From NCBI GenBank assembly GCA_937876245.1, contig CALEGP010000010.1, forward strand, positions 1 to 64,000: a DNA stretch of 64,000 bases. Direction: 5' to 3'. How positions within the stretch are numbered: position 1 is the first letter of the stretch; the number at the start of each line of letters is the position of its first letter. This DNA is from an uncultured Actinomycetes bacterium. GTDB lineage: Bacteria; Actinomycetota; Actinomycetes; Nanopelagicales; Nanopelagicaceae. Position numbers and translations under genes: made by a program. Positions 27,475-36,585 of the stretch are shown one piece after another. The notes beneath the pieces were generated by a model. The model searched no databases. It was not told the origin of the DNA and saw only the letters and a list, made by a program, of their open reading frames with translations.

Positions 27475-27855
27475 ATGGGACCAGGTGGAATCGCAACAAT
27501 AATCGCTGCTAGTTCATTGGCGGTTATTTCTATAGCTCTGGCATACGCAGTGGTCAAGGTCGGTCGACTTGTAGATCAGGCAGGCACGGCAATAACAGAT
27601 TTAAAGGATGAAGTAGCCCCGCTTATTGAAGAGGTGACCACAACTGTTGAGTTGGTCAATGGACCGCTGCATAGCGTGAATAGATTGACTAAAAATATTG
27701 AGGAATTCTCTACTAAAATTACTGATTCAGCAGAAGATTTTTTGGATAAGAACAGTTTGGCGATGAATGCTGCTGGCGCTCTACTCGCGCTAGCCAAAAC
27801 CAAAAAGCCTGCAAGCAAGAAGAAGAGTGATAAACCCGAGCAGGGGTCCGAGTAG
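27475..27855 (+). CDS. DUF948 membrane-anchored protein
   Basis: 126 aa. N-terminal membrane helix (about 5-27), a central amphipathic helix DQAGTAITDLKDEVAPLIEEV with the heptad pattern of the DUF948 family, and a Lys-rich C-terminal tail. Function unknown. Conserved position just upstream of alaS in actinobacteria. Confidence 0.85.
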   Translation: MGPGGIATIIAASSLAVISIALAYAVVKVGRLVDQAGTAITDLKDEVAPLIEEVTTTVELVNGPLHSVNRLTKNIEEFSTKITDSAEDFLDKNSLAMNAAGALLALAKTKKPASKKKSDKPEQGSE

Positions 27856-27859
27856 GAGC

Positions 27860-30553
27860 GTGGATTCAGCAGAGATTAGATCGCGTTGGCTCAATTTTTT
27901 CGAAAGTGGAAATAGCCAGGGATTAAAGCACACGGTCGTTCCCTCGGCTTCACTGATTGCGGATGATCCTAATTTACTTTTAGTTAACGCTGGAATGGTT
28001 CCGTTTAAACCTTTTTTCTTGGGAGAGATTACCCCTCCATACGCAAGAGCCACATCGGTCCAAAAATGTGTACGAACCTTAGACATTGATGAAGTGGGAA
28101 AGACGACTCGTCATGCTTCTTTCTTTCAAATGTGCGGCAACTTCTCATTTGGAGACTATTTCAAGGAGGGTGCCATCTCTCTTGCTTGGGAATTGCTAAC
28201 TAAGCCGACTAGTCAAGGTGGTTATGGATTTCCTGAGGAAAAATTATGGGTTACCGTTTTTGACAACGACGATGAGGCCGCCGACATATGGCATAAGAAA
28301 ATTGGCGTTCCAAAAAATCGCATTCAACGTCGCGGCATGGAAGATAATTACTGGTCTATGGGCGTTCCTGGTCCCTGTGGTCCCTGCTCGGAAATTTATT
28401 ACGACCGCGGACCGGAATATGGGCGAGATGGCGGACCGATTGCGGATGAGGATCGATATCTTGAAGTTTGGAATTTGGTTTTCATGCAAAATGTTAGAGG
28501 AGTTGGCAATGGCAAAGATGATTATCCTATTCTTGGCGAGCTACCGAATAAGAATATTGATACTGGCCTAGGGCTAGAAAGAATGGCCGCCTTATTGCAG
28601 GGCGTAGAAAATATTTATGAAATAGATACGACAATGCAGATTTTGAATATGGCTTGCGTTCTAACTGGCGTCAAATATGGCGTTAACGAGAAGAACGATG
28701 TTGCGCTACGCGTAATAGCTGATCATGCTCGAACTTCAATGATGTTGATAGGCGATGGAGTCTTGCCTGGAAATGAAGGCAGAGGTTACGTACTCCGCCG
28801 GATGATGCGACGCACCATTCGTAATATGCGAATTCTCGGGGCCGCAGAGCCGACTTCGCGTGAGCTTGTCGGTGCTGCTATTGGCGCAATGGGTGCGCAA
28901 TACCCGGAATTAATCGAAAATCAAGAACTTATTACCGCGGTTACTGTGAACGAAGAAGAGTCATTCTTGACTACGTTGAAGAGCGGTACTCAAATCTTTG
29001 ACTTAGCGGTAGGAGCAGTGAAGAAATCTAAATCCAATACTACAAATCTATTGGAAGGCGATACTGCATTTAAGTTGCACGATACTTACGGGTTTCCCTT
29101 CGATCTGACTCTCGAGATGGCGGCTGAGCAAGGACTAAGTGTTGACGAAGAGGGTTTTCGCAGATTAATGAAAGAACAGAAAGATCGAGCTAAAGCTGAT
29201 TCTCGGGCAAAAAAGACAGGTCATACCGATGTTAGCGAATACCGCAAGATTTTGGATTCATTCGGGGCAACGCAATTTATTGGTTACACCGAGATCGCCA
29301 GTGAATCAAAAGTTTCGGCAATTATGGTTGATGGAAAGTCTGTAGCCGAGGCGGATATGGGCACCGATGTTGAGATAATTTTGGATAGAACTCCTTTCTA
29401 TGCTGAGGCTGGTGGTCAGCTACCCGATGCTGGACTAATTACTTTGGCAAATGGCGCAGTCATTGAGATCGATGATGTACAAACACCGGTCCCTGGACTA
29501 TTTATTCACCGTGGTCAAATTATTTCGGGAACTATAGATCTCAAGAGTGGCGCACTAGCAGCGATTGATAATGAACGCAGACTTGCGATTTCAAGAGCGC
29601 ATACTGCAACGCATATGGTTCACAAGGCATTCCGCGAAGTATTGGGTGAAAGTTCAACTCAGGCTGGGTCAGAAAATTCACCCGGACGTTTCAGATTTGA
29701 TTTTCCAGCTACAGGCGCAGTTCCGGCCAGCGCTTTAGATGAGGTGGAAGGACGAGTCAACGCTCTACTATTGAAGAATCTTATGGTGAGCGCAAAAGTT
29801 ATGACGCAACCTGAAGCTAAAGCGATGGGGGCAATGGCCCTTTTTGGCGAGAAGTACGGTGATCAGGTTCGCGTAGTTAGTATCGGTGATTGGGCTCATG
29901 AACTTTGCGGAGGTACGCACGTAAATTCTTCCGGCGAATTAGGCGTGGTGAAATTGCTTTCAGAATCTTCGATTGGAGCTGGCGTAAGACGAGTAGAGGC
30001 GCTGGTTGGAAGAGATGCTTATAGTTTCTTGGCCAGGGAACATCTACTTTTAAGTTCACTCACACAAATAATTAAGGGTGCACGAGTAGAAGAGTTGCCA
30101 AATCGCATTTCTGAATTAGTTGAGAAATTGCGGTTGGCTGAAAAACAATTGGCCTCCTTTAAGAGTGCGAAAATATTGGCTTCAGCAACCGGCCTGCTAA
30201 AGGGCGTGGTCAAAATATCTGGATTTGAAATTTTGTCTGCCGAACTAGAAAGGGATATTTCGGGCGAAGATTTACGAAGTATCTCACTTGATTTACGAGG
30301 CCGCTTGCAAGATGGAATTGTAATCCTTGCATCTCGCGGAAGTGAACGCTCTACCTTGGTAGTGGCTTCCAGTCCTGCTGCCGTTAAGGCTGGAGTTAAA
30401 GCAGGATTATTAGTAAAGATTGGCTCACAAGTCCTCGGCGGTGGAGGCGGCGGAAAAGATGACTTCGCGCAAGGCGGAGGTTCTAATCATGACCAAATCA
30501 CTGCTGCGTTAGCCGCGATTATTCAATCTATAGGTCAAACCGCGGGGAACTAA
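27860..30553 (+). CDS. alaS: Alanyl-tRNA synthetase
   Basis: 897 aa. Start GTG at 27860 chosen because the family begins with (M)xSAEIRxRxLxFF; a GTG at 27827 adds 11 residues inside the DUF948 gene. Catalytic domain with PFFLGEITPPYARATSVQKC, HHTFFEM-like HASFFQMCGNFSFGDYFK, editing-domain zinc motif HTATHMVHKAFR and CGGTHV, and the C-terminal glycine-rich LGGGGGGKDDFAQGGG of the C-Ala domain. It aminoacylates tRNA-Ala and proofreads Ser/Gly. Confidence 0.97.
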   Translation: MDSAEIRSRWLNFFESGNSQGLKHTVVPSASLIADDPNLLLVNAGMVPFKPFFLGEITPPYARATSVQKCVRTLDIDEVGKTTRHASFFQMCGNFSFGDYFKEGAISLAWELLTKPTSQGGYGFPEEKLWVTVFDNDDEAADIWHKKIGVPKNRIQRRGMEDNYWSMGVPGPCGPCSEIYYDRGPEYGRDGGPIADEDRYLEVWNLVFMQNVRGVGNGKDDYPILGELPNKNIDTGLGLERMAALLQGVENIYEIDTTMQILNMACVLTGVKYGVNEKNDVALRVIADHARTSMMLIGDGVLPGNEGRGYVLRRMMRRTIRNMRILGAAEPTSRELVGAAIGAMGAQYPELIENQELITAVTVNEEESFLTTLKSGTQIFDLAVGAVKKSKSNTTNLLEGDTAFKLHDTYGFPFDLTLEMAAEQGLSVDEEGFRRLMKEQKDRAKADSRAKKTGHTDVSEYRKILDSFGATQFIGYTEIASESKVSAIMVDGKSVAEADMGTDVEIILDRTPFYAEAGGQLPDAGLITLANGAVIEIDDVQTPVPGLFIHRGQIISGTIDLKSGALAAIDNERRLAISRAHTATHMVHKAFREVLGESSTQAGSENSPGRFRFDFPATGAVPASALDEVEGRVNALLLKNLMVSAKVMTQPEAKAMGAMALFGEKYGDQVRVVSIGDWAHELCGGTHVNSSGELGVVKLLSESSIGAGVRRVEALVGRDAYSFLAREHLLLSSLTQIIKGARVEELPNRISELVEKLRLAEKQLASFKSAKILASATGLLKGVVKISGFEILSAELERDISGEDLRSISLDLRGRLQDGIVILASRGSERSTLVVASSPAAVKAGVKAGLLVKIGSQVLGGGGGGKDDFAQGGGSNHDQITAALAAIIQSIGQTAGN

Positions 30554-31003
30554 GTGCAACTGGGAAGACGGTTGGGCTTTGATTTTGGTGATGTAAGAAT
30601 CGGCGTAGCGGTTAGTGATCCATCTGGAATATTGGCCACTCCTATAGCCAGAATACTGAACACCCCGGAAACTTTTAATATTGAAATCACACAACTTTTT
30701 GCCGAGTATCAACCTTTATATATTGCCCTGGGCTTTCCGTTGCATCTCTCTGGCACAGAGGGTGCAAAAAGTGAAAGCGTTCTAACTTTCGCGAGACGAA
30801 TTTCGACGATTTCGCAAGCTCCGATCTATCTAATTGACGAAAGACTTTCCACTGTTTCAGCAACAAAAATTCTTCGCGAGAAAGGCTTGAACTCTAAGGA
30901 AGCTAGGAATGAAGTGGATTCTGTTGCGGCAGCAGCGATTTTGGAGGCTGCTCTTAATCAGGAGCGATTGCAGGGCGCACCAATGAATCGGTTTGAAATA
31001 TGA
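30554..31003 (+). CDS. ruvX: RuvX/YqgF Holliday-junction resolvase-like nuclease
   Basis: 149 aa, GTG start directly after the alaS stop. RNase H-like fold with LGFDFGDVRIGVAVSD (Asp), ALGFPLHLSG, and LIDERLSTVSA plus NEVDSVAAAAILE acidic residues. The family processes 16S rRNA ends and/or resolves junctions. Standard alaS-ruvX-mltG-aroE order. Confidence 0.93.
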   Translation: MQLGRRLGFDFGDVRIGVAVSDPSGILATPIARILNTPETFNIEITQLFAEYQPLYIALGFPLHLSGTEGAKSESVLTFARRISTISQAPIYLIDERLSTVSATKILREKGLNSKEARNEVDSVAAAAILEAALNQERLQGAPMNRFEI

Positions 31004-32001
31004 GAAGCAGGCTTAGAGCGTTAGTCGCAGTTTCGATCTTGCTGATTGTCGTTCTGATATTCCTTGGTGCAAAACCAAGGAATGATTTTCCTGCGGGTAC
31101 TCCTGGTGTCGAGATTGAATTCATCATTTCCGATGGCGAGATTGGCAGTTCGATTGCAGCGCAGTTGCAGAAAAGTGGCGTAATTAGGGATGCCAAAAAA
31201 TTCATCGCAATTTTTACAAGCGATCCGGCGGCGCAGGGAATTAGTCCGGGTTCGCACAGCGTTGAAACGCACATTCCTGCTAGCCAAGCTGTGTTACAAC
31301 TTCTTGATCCAAAGAGAATCAACAATATTTTGGTAGTTAGAGAGGGCTCTACGCTCTCTGATGTTATTGCGACACTTCAACTAAATGACCATATAAGTAA
31401 GAAGAGGAGCGGCTTTGCGAGAGTGAAATCTCTTTACCCACAGGAATCGACTTCACTTGAAGGATCACTTTTCCCTGCACAATATACATATGAACCAAAT
31501 ACCACCACCGCAACTGCTCTCGAAGCAATGGTAACAAAAGCCAAGGAGGAGACTCTTAAGATTGGCATGAATCTAGGATTTGAGAAATTCACGCCATTTC
31601 AAGTACTGACTATCGCCTCGATGGTTCAGGTAGAGGGTGATCCTAAGAGTTACCGAAAAGTTGCCCGAGTAATTTACAACAGACTTGCCATTGGTATGGC
31701 GCTACAACTCAATTCGACGGTCCAATATGCATCTAATCTTCGTGGCCAAATCACTCTGTCAAAGAGAGCAACTCAGATAGATTCGCCTTTCAATACTTAT
31801 AGGCGAGTGGGCTTGCCACCGCACCCTATTTCAAATCCGGGTTTAAGTGCGATTTCTGCCTCGCTAAAACCGGCGAGCGGGGATTGGCTCTATTTCATTA
31901 CAGTTGCTCCTGGTGATACCAGGTTCACGAAAGACTTTTTGGAGTTTTCTGGTTGGAATACAGAATTTAATAGGAATGTCGCTGCGGGGGTATTTAAATG
32001 A
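31000..32001 (+). CDS. mltG: MltG/YceG-like endolytic transglycosylase
   Basis: 333-aa protein with one N-terminal membrane helix (about 6-23) and an extracytoplasmic LysM-like then YceG domain that trims nascent peptidoglycan strands. Conserved blocks: SLEGSLFPAQYTY, IASMVQVEGD, VIYNRLAIGMALQLNSTVQYA, FNTYRRVGLPPHPISNPG. The residue matching the E. coli catalytic Glu218 (ASIVEKE) is Gln210 here, with Glu212 two residues on; activity is thus uncertain. Four-base overlap on both sides. Confidence 0.9.
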   Translation: MRSRLRALVAVSILLIVVLIFLGAKPRNDFPAGTPGVEIEFIISDGEIGSSIAAQLQKSGVIRDAKKFIAIFTSDPAAQGISPGSHSVETHIPASQAVLQLLDPKRINNILVVREGSTLSDVIATLQLNDHISKKRSGFARVKSLYPQESTSLEGSLFPAQYTYEPNTTTATALEAMVTKAKEETLKIGMNLGFEKFTPFQVLTIASMVQVEGDPKSYRKVARVIYNRLAIGMALQLNSTVQYASNLRGQITLSKRATQIDSPFNTYRRVGLPPHPISNPGLSAISASLKPASGDWLYFITVAPGDTRFTKDFLEFSGWNTEFNRNVAAGVFK

Positions 32002-32783
32002 TAAAGGCAGCAGTGCTTGGTTCGCCTATTTCGCATTCACTATCCCCGAAGATTCATATGAAGGCCTACGAATTATTGGGGATTGCCGGCGACTATGTGG
32101 CCATCGAATTGGGTGAAGAAAGCCTCCGGACATTTTTTGAGGAAAATAAGGATAGTAGTTGGACTGGCTTCTCTCTGACCATGCCTCTGAAGGAAGTAGT
32201 GCTCGAGGTCTGTCAAAATGTTAGTGCGATTGCAACCCGATGTAATTCAGCCAATACTTTATACAAGCGGGAAGATATTTGGACAGCGACATCGACCGAT
32301 TATTTAGCTTTCGAAAATTTACTCAAAGTTGCGAGCAATTCAAAGATAGCGATCATCGGAGGTGGCGGCACGGCGCGTGCCGCCGCAGGAGCGCTGGATT
32401 CCAAGGTCTCTAATCTGGATATAATTCTTCGAAATCCTGAACGTGAAGAGGCGCTACGGGCCGCTGCTCCTAATACGAGAATTTCTTTTCTGCGCGAAAG
32501 CGCCCCAATCGAGAGATATGATTTCGTGATTCAAACACTTCCATCTGGTGCGTACGATTTGAACTCGAAAAACTTACTCCGGACAGAGGGTACTTTGTTG
32601 GAGTGTTTATATCGACCGTGGCCGACCCAGATTGCCTCACGATTTCTAGAGTTAGGAGGAAAAGTAATTTCGGGTCAAGAGTTGCTGGTCGAGCAGGCTC
32701 TTTTCCAAATCAAACTTTTTTCCCAAATTGAATTTGATTTTGACACTATGCGTAAATCCTTGCTGGAGTATCTGGCTATATAG
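31998..32783 (+). CDS. aroE: Shikimate dehydrogenase
   Basis: 261 aa. Reduces 3-dehydroshikimate with NADPH. N-terminal AVLGSPISHSLSPKIH substrate site, LTMPLKE with the catalytic Lys, CNSANTLY, and the Gly-rich nucleotide site IIGGGGTARAA. Starts four bases inside mltG. First of five shikimate genes in the window. Confidence 0.95.
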   Translation: MIKAAVLGSPISHSLSPKIHMKAYELLGIAGDYVAIELGEESLRTFFEENKDSSWTGFSLTMPLKEVVLEVCQNVSAIATRCNSANTLYKREDIWTATSTDYLAFENLLKVASNSKIAIIGGGGTARAAAGALDSKVSNLDIILRNPEREEALRAAAPNTRISFLRESAPIERYDFVIQTLPSGAYDLNSKNLLRTEGTLLECLYRPWPTQIASRFLELGGKVISGQELLVEQALFQIKLFSQIEFDFDTMRKSLLEYLAI

Positions 32784-32827
32784 CGGTGGTTTTCCACACC
32801 CAGTGCTATTTCCAAATTGTTTCAAAT

Positions 32828-32833
32828 TAGGGT
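32828..32833 (+). promoter_or_regulatory. -10 box TAGGGT, leaderless promoter of the A24 peptidase gene
   Basis: TAGGGT plus six bases then ATG at 32840; decides that start over the GTG at 32834. Confidence 0.55.
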
Positions 32834-32839
32834 GTGCAG

Positions 32840-33253
32840 ATGCTCGCTTCCCTGCAAATAGCAACTTTCACTTATTTTGCAATCAGGATCTCGACTAGCG
32901 ATATTCTTCTTCGGACAATTAGAAATATCGATCTCGGATATTTCCTAACTGCTTCACTGATCGTTAATAATGAGAAATTACGCGGAACATCCTTTGTTGG
33001 TGCTTTAGGAGTAGTTATGGTCTGCTTATTTTTACATTTTGCCTTTCGCGGAAAAATTGGAATCGGTGATTTAAAACTATTCATTGCTATGGGTGCATGG
33101 GCTCCAGATTTCTTAACCTGGTTCCACAATTTTGGCTTTTCCTGGTCCCTCGGCGGAATTTTTGCCGTTATTCAGTTTTTAGCAAGAAGAAAGCAATCGA
33201 CCAGTATCCCGTTTGCGCCCTTTATCTTTTTAGGATTTTTCAGCTCGATATAG
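32840..33253 (+). CDS. Small A24-type prepilin peptidase
   Basis: 137-aa membrane protein with four or so hydrophobic segments. Two aspartates of the A24 aspartic peptidase family are visible: Asp in STSDILLRTIRN (place of DxxxxxIPN) and Asp in GIGDLKLFIAMGAW (GxGDxKL), and the end FAPFIFLG matches the family. It is the short form without the N-methylase domain. Synteny with M. tuberculosis Rv2551c. No pilin or secretion genes accompany it, so the substrate lies elsewhere. Confidence 0.8.
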   Translation: MLASLQIATFTYFAIRISTSDILLRTIRNIDLGYFLTASLIVNNEKLRGTSFVGALGVVMVCLFLHFAFRGKIGIGDLKLFIAMGAWAPDFLTWFHNFGFSWSLGGIFAVIQFLARRKQSTSIPFAPFIFLGFFSSI

Positions 33254-33330
33254 CCAAATTAAGCGCCCGCACCTCAAGGTATCTGACACAATAACTTCCT
33301 AGGGTTTACTAGATAGACCTTCTCGTGATT

Positions 33331-33336
33331 AAGGAG
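33331..33336 (+). promoter_or_regulatory. Ribosome binding site deciding the aroC start
   Basis: AAGGAG six bases before the GTG at 33343; the in-frame GTG at 33325 has no such site and would add six residues unlike the family. Confidence 0.6.
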
Positions 33337-33342
33337 ATCTTC

Positions 33343-34527
33343 GTGATCCGTTGGTTAACTGCTGGTGAATCCCACGGTCCTGCACTTAGTGCAATTTTAG
33401 AGGGCATGCCCGCACATATTGAGATCACAAAAGAGATGATTGATTTTGATTTACAGCGCAGGAGATTAGGTTTTGGTCGAGGTGCACGTCAAAGTTTTGA
33501 AGCAGATCTACTTTCAATTCTTGGCGGAGTGCGCCATGGCAAAACCCAAGGTGGACCAATAGCGCTGCAGATTGCTAACTCGGAATGGAGCAAGTGGTCG
33601 AAAGTAATGGCTGCAGAGAAGATTGCGGAGAATGAACTCGCTGATCTGGCAAGGAATGCACCGCTGACCAGACCAAGACCGGGACATGCCGATCTCGCTG
33701 GAATGCAAAAATATGGATTTGAGGATGCGAGGGCAATTCTTGAGAGAGCTAGTGCAAGAGAAACTGCGGCTCGTGTCGCCCTCGGCGCAGTGGCTCGAGC
33801 TTTTCTTGATCAGAGCGTTGGTATTCAGATTTTGAGTCATGTGCTCTCGATCGGCGGAGCATCCGCGCCTATCAACTACGCTCTTCCTAGTTATTCTGAC
33901 CGTGATCAGATTGATGCTGACCCAGTTCGTGCCTTTGACAAGTCGCTTAGCTCTGCGATGGTCAGTGAAATTGAGTCAGCCCATAAAGATGGTGACACTC
34001 TCGGTGGTGTCGTCGAGGTGTTGGCTTTCAATGTTCCGGTTGGCCTGGGTTCACATACGCACTGGGATCGACGGCTAGATTCAAAGTTGGCTGGTGCTCT
34101 CATGGGAATACAGGCGATTAAAGGTGTAGAAGTCGGAGATGGATTCGAATCGGCTAGACGAAGAGGTTCAAAGGCGCACGATGAAATAGAGAAGAGCCCA
34201 CAAGGAAAAATTGCACGACGCACTGATAGGGCTGGCGGAACTGAAGGTGGCATTTCAAATGGTGAAATACTTAGAGTGCGTGCGGCAATGAAGCCCATTT
34301 CAACGGTCCCAAAAGCGTTAGACACTATTGACGTTGCGACAGGGGAAGTAGCGAAAGCGATTAATCAACGTTCGGATGTTTGCGCAGTTCCCGCTGCAGG
34401 CATCGTTGCCGAAGCTATGGTTGCCCTTACTTTGGCTGATGCTGTTCTGGAAAAATTCGGTGGCGATAGCGTGTTTGAAGTTTCGCGAAATTTCCGTAGT
34501 TTTATTGAAGCGTTGGGCATAAGTTAA
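33343..34527 (+). CDS. aroC: Chorismate synthase
   Basis: 394 aa. FMNH2-dependent conversion of EPSP to chorismate. Signatures: [53 protein letters not shown] and KPISTVPK plus [15 protein letters not shown]. Chorismate is the substrate of PabBC encoded 30 kb upstream. aroA is not in this cluster. Confidence 0.97.
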   Translation: MIRWLTAGESHGPALSAILEGMPAHIEITKEMIDFDLQRRRLGFGRGARQSFEADLLSILGGVRHGKTQGGPIALQIANSEWSKWSKVMAAEKIAENELADLARNAPLTRPRPGHADLAGMQKYGFEDARAILERASARETAARVALGAVARAFLDQSVGIQILSHVLSIGGASAPINYALPSYSDRDQIDADPVRAFDKSLSSAMVSEIESAHKDGDTLGGVVEVLAFNVPVGLGSHTHWDRRLDSKLAGALMGIQAIKGVEVGDGFESARRRGSKAHDEIEKSPQGKIARRTDRAGGTEGGISNGEILRVRAAMKPISTVPKALDTIDVATGEVAKAINQRSDVCAVPAAGIVAEAMVALTLADAVLEKFGGDSVFEVSRNFRSFIEALGIS

Positions 34528-35039
34528 TGCCAAGGGCGGTTCTAATTGGCCCGCCTGGTGCGGGAAAGTCTTCAGTGGGTCGACAGCTAGCGAAAATTTT
34601 AGAGTGTGAAGTTCTAGATACGGATCTTGAAATTGAGAAACAGACAGGGCGAAAGATATTTGACATTTTTACAGAAGATGGCGAGTTGGCATTTCGTGCG
34701 CTGGAACACGATTTGGTGCTGGCTGTCCTATCGAGCGCACCAGGCGTAGTCGCTTTGGGAGGTGGTTCGGTTCTTGATAAGGATGTGGCGCACTATTTAG
34801 AAAAATGCAATTTTCCTGTGGTCTATTTGGAGGTATCCATTTCTCAGGCTGCTCCGCGCGTAGGTTTTAATCGGGAGCGACCACTATTAACAATTAATCC
34901 ACGACAGCAATGGCTCTCTTTGATGGATAAACGTCGCCCAATTTACGAATTCCTTTCTACAATTAAGATTTCAACGGATAATAGAAAGCCAGCTGAAGTG
35001 GCAAAAGAAATAGCTAGTGCAATTGGAGCAGCGTTATGA
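34527..35039 (+). CDS. aroK: Shikimate kinase
   Basis: 170 aa. P-loop GPPGAGKSSVGRQLA, shikimate-binding DTDLEIEKQTG, VVALGGGSVLD and the adenine-lid Arg region NRERPLL. Start overlaps the aroC stop by one base (TAATG); end overlaps aroB by four. Confidence 0.96.
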   Translation: MPRAVLIGPPGAGKSSVGRQLAKILECEVLDTDLEIEKQTGRKIFDIFTEDGELAFRALEHDLVLAVLSSAPGVVALGGGSVLDKDVAHYLEKCNFPVVYLEVSISQAAPRVGFNRERPLLTINPRQQWLSLMDKRRPIYEFLSTIKISTDNRKPAEVAKEIASAIGAAL

Positions 35040-36067
35040 AATCCATTCTTATCTCAGCCGAACGGGAATACCAGGTCGATTTTGATCGGGACTGGAAATC
35101 AGCCCTGGCTGAGATTACCGGGCGCCATGCAAAAACTATGATCATTGCCCCACGGACAGTGGTCAAAGTTTATGAGCTGGAGTCACTGGTTTCAGATCGG
35201 ATTATTTTGATCCCGACGCCTGAGGGAGAGAACGCTAAATCGACAGAGATGTTGTTGCAAATGTGGGAAGAGTGTGGCAGAAATACTTTAACTAGAAGTG
35301 ATTGTATTGTTGGTATTGGCGGTGGCGCAACCACGGACCTTGCTGGATTTGTTGCAGCGAGCTGGCTCCGTGGTATTTCCTGGTATGCAATTCCGACTTC
35401 GTTGGTAGGAATGGTTGACGCTGCTATCGGGGGCAAGACTGGAATAAATAGTGAATATGGAAAAAATTTAATTGGTTCTTTTAATTCTCCATCATCTGTG
35501 ACTATCGATCCAAGTTTTCTCGAAACTCTGCCCGAGCGAGACTTCAACGCAGGAATGGCAGAGATCATTAAAAGTGGGTTTATTGCCGACGCGCAAATAC
35601 TTCAAATGGCTACTACTCCAATAAAGGAAGTTGCGGAGATGATTTCAAGAACAGTGAGCGTTAAGGCGCACGTAGTAGGTCAGGATTTTCGAGAGGGAAA
35701 ACTGAGAGAGATTTTGAATTATGGTCATACTCTCGGCCATGCAATAGAAAAGCGCGAAGAATATCGTCTTCGACATGGCGAAGCTGTTGCAATCGGCTTG
35801 GTATTTGCTGCGGAGCTAAGTAATGTGCTGGGAAAACTAGATTCACGGGTCGTCGAGCAGCATCGAGAATTGTTGACCTCCTTCGAGCTGCCAATCTCTT
35901 ATGATAAATCGGCGCTTCCAGAGCTCCTTGATTTGATGGCAAATGATAAGAAAACGCGAGGAAGTAAGTTGAGATTTATTGGTCTTGAGGCGATAGGGAA
36001 ACCTATTTGGCTAGAGAACGTAGGGTTAGAGCAGATCTCTCTGGCTTATGAGAGGATTTCGCTATGA
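35036..36067 (+). CDS. aroB: 3-dehydroquinate synthase
   Basis: 343 aa. NAD-dependent cyclisation of DAHP. VGIGGGATTDLAGFVAASWLRG, PTSLVGMVDAAIGGKTGIN, LNYGHTLGHAIE (zinc His) and HGEAVAIG are all present. Normal length. Confidence 0.97.
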   Translation: MKSILISAEREYQVDFDRDWKSALAEITGRHAKTMIIAPRTVVKVYELESLVSDRIILIPTPEGENAKSTEMLLQMWEECGRNTLTRSDCIVGIGGGATTDLAGFVAASWLRGISWYAIPTSLVGMVDAAIGGKTGINSEYGKNLIGSFNSPSSVTIDPSFLETLPERDFNAGMAEIIKSGFIADAQILQMATTPIKEVAEMISRTVSVKAHVVGQDFREGKLREILNYGHTLGHAIEKREEYRLRHGEAVAIGLVFAAELSNVLGKLDSRVVEQHRELLTSFELPISYDKSALPELLDLMANDKKTRGSKLRFIGLEAIGKPIWLENVGLEQISLAYERISL

Positions 36068-36495
36068 GAATTTTGGTGTTGAATGGCCCCAATCTCGGTC
36101 GAATAGATTTGAGAGATTCAGCCATTTATGGGGATATGAATTTTGTCGCTCTAAAAAATCTAATTGTCGAAGCTGGCAAAGAGATGAACCTAGAATGCGA
36201 TGTACGGCAGAGCGATAGTGAGGTCGAGATGATCTCGTGGCTTCACGAAGCTGCCGAGGAGAACCTACCTGTAGTTATAAATCCAGCTGCTTTCACCCAC
36301 TATTCGTATGCGATTCGCGATGCCGCCGATATGGTATCTGCGCCACTAATTGAAGTTCATCTCTCCAACCCAATGTCGCGCGAGGAATTTCGTCACACCT
36401 CGGTGATCTCTGGAGTGGCAAATGGAACGATTGCTGGTTTTGGTCCAGATTCTTACCGGCTGGCCTTGATAGCAATTTCGCGCATGGCTAAGTAG
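36064..36495 (+). CDS. aroQ: 3-dehydroquinate dehydratase, type II
   Basis: 143 aa. Small type II enzyme: LNGPNLGRIDLRDSAIYG carries the catalytic Arg and Tyr, INPAAFTHYSYAIRDA the Asn and His, and PLIEVHLSNP the substrate loop. Overlaps aroB by four bases; its TAG stop lies within the left arm of the inverted repeat before efp. Confidence 0.95.
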   Translation: MRILVLNGPNLGRIDLRDSAIYGDMNFVALKNLIVEAGKEMNLECDVRQSDSEVEMISWLHEAAEENLPVVINPAAFTHYSYAIRDAADMVSAPLIEVHLSNPMSREEFRHTSVISGVANGTIAGFGPDSYRLALIAISRMAK

Positions 36496-36566
36496 ATAAA
36501 TCTGCCTGATTAGTCAGGTATTGTTGCGACCTTACATCTGGCGCAGATTGCAACCTAGATTTATCT
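36494..36566 (+). repeat. Paired palindromes / potential branched RNA structure in the aroQ-efp gap
   Basis: AGATAAATCT (36494-36503) and AGATTTATCT (36557-36566) are each near-perfect palindromes AGAT-WW-ATCT and are also perfect inverted copies of one another, 63 bp apart. Between them are CCTGA-TTAG-TCAGG (36505-36518) and ATCTG-GCG-CAGAT (36536-36548), the latter enclosed by GTTGC/GCAAC (36523-36527, 36550-36554). This could fold as a three-way RNA junction in the efp leader, or be two operator sites. Confidence 0.5.
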
Positions 36567-36585
36567 CGGAAATGGAATTTTGATA

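Noticed and set aside
32790-32798. TTTTCCACA, a DnaA-box-like sequence between aroE and the A24 gene
   Set aside because: A single isolated match with no cluster, no AT-rich unwinding element and no dnaA/dnaN nearby; likely chance.
33283-33312. CTGACA ... TACTAG as an aroC promoter
   Set aside because: The -35 is partial and the -10 does not fit TANNNT; kept only as a weak possibility.
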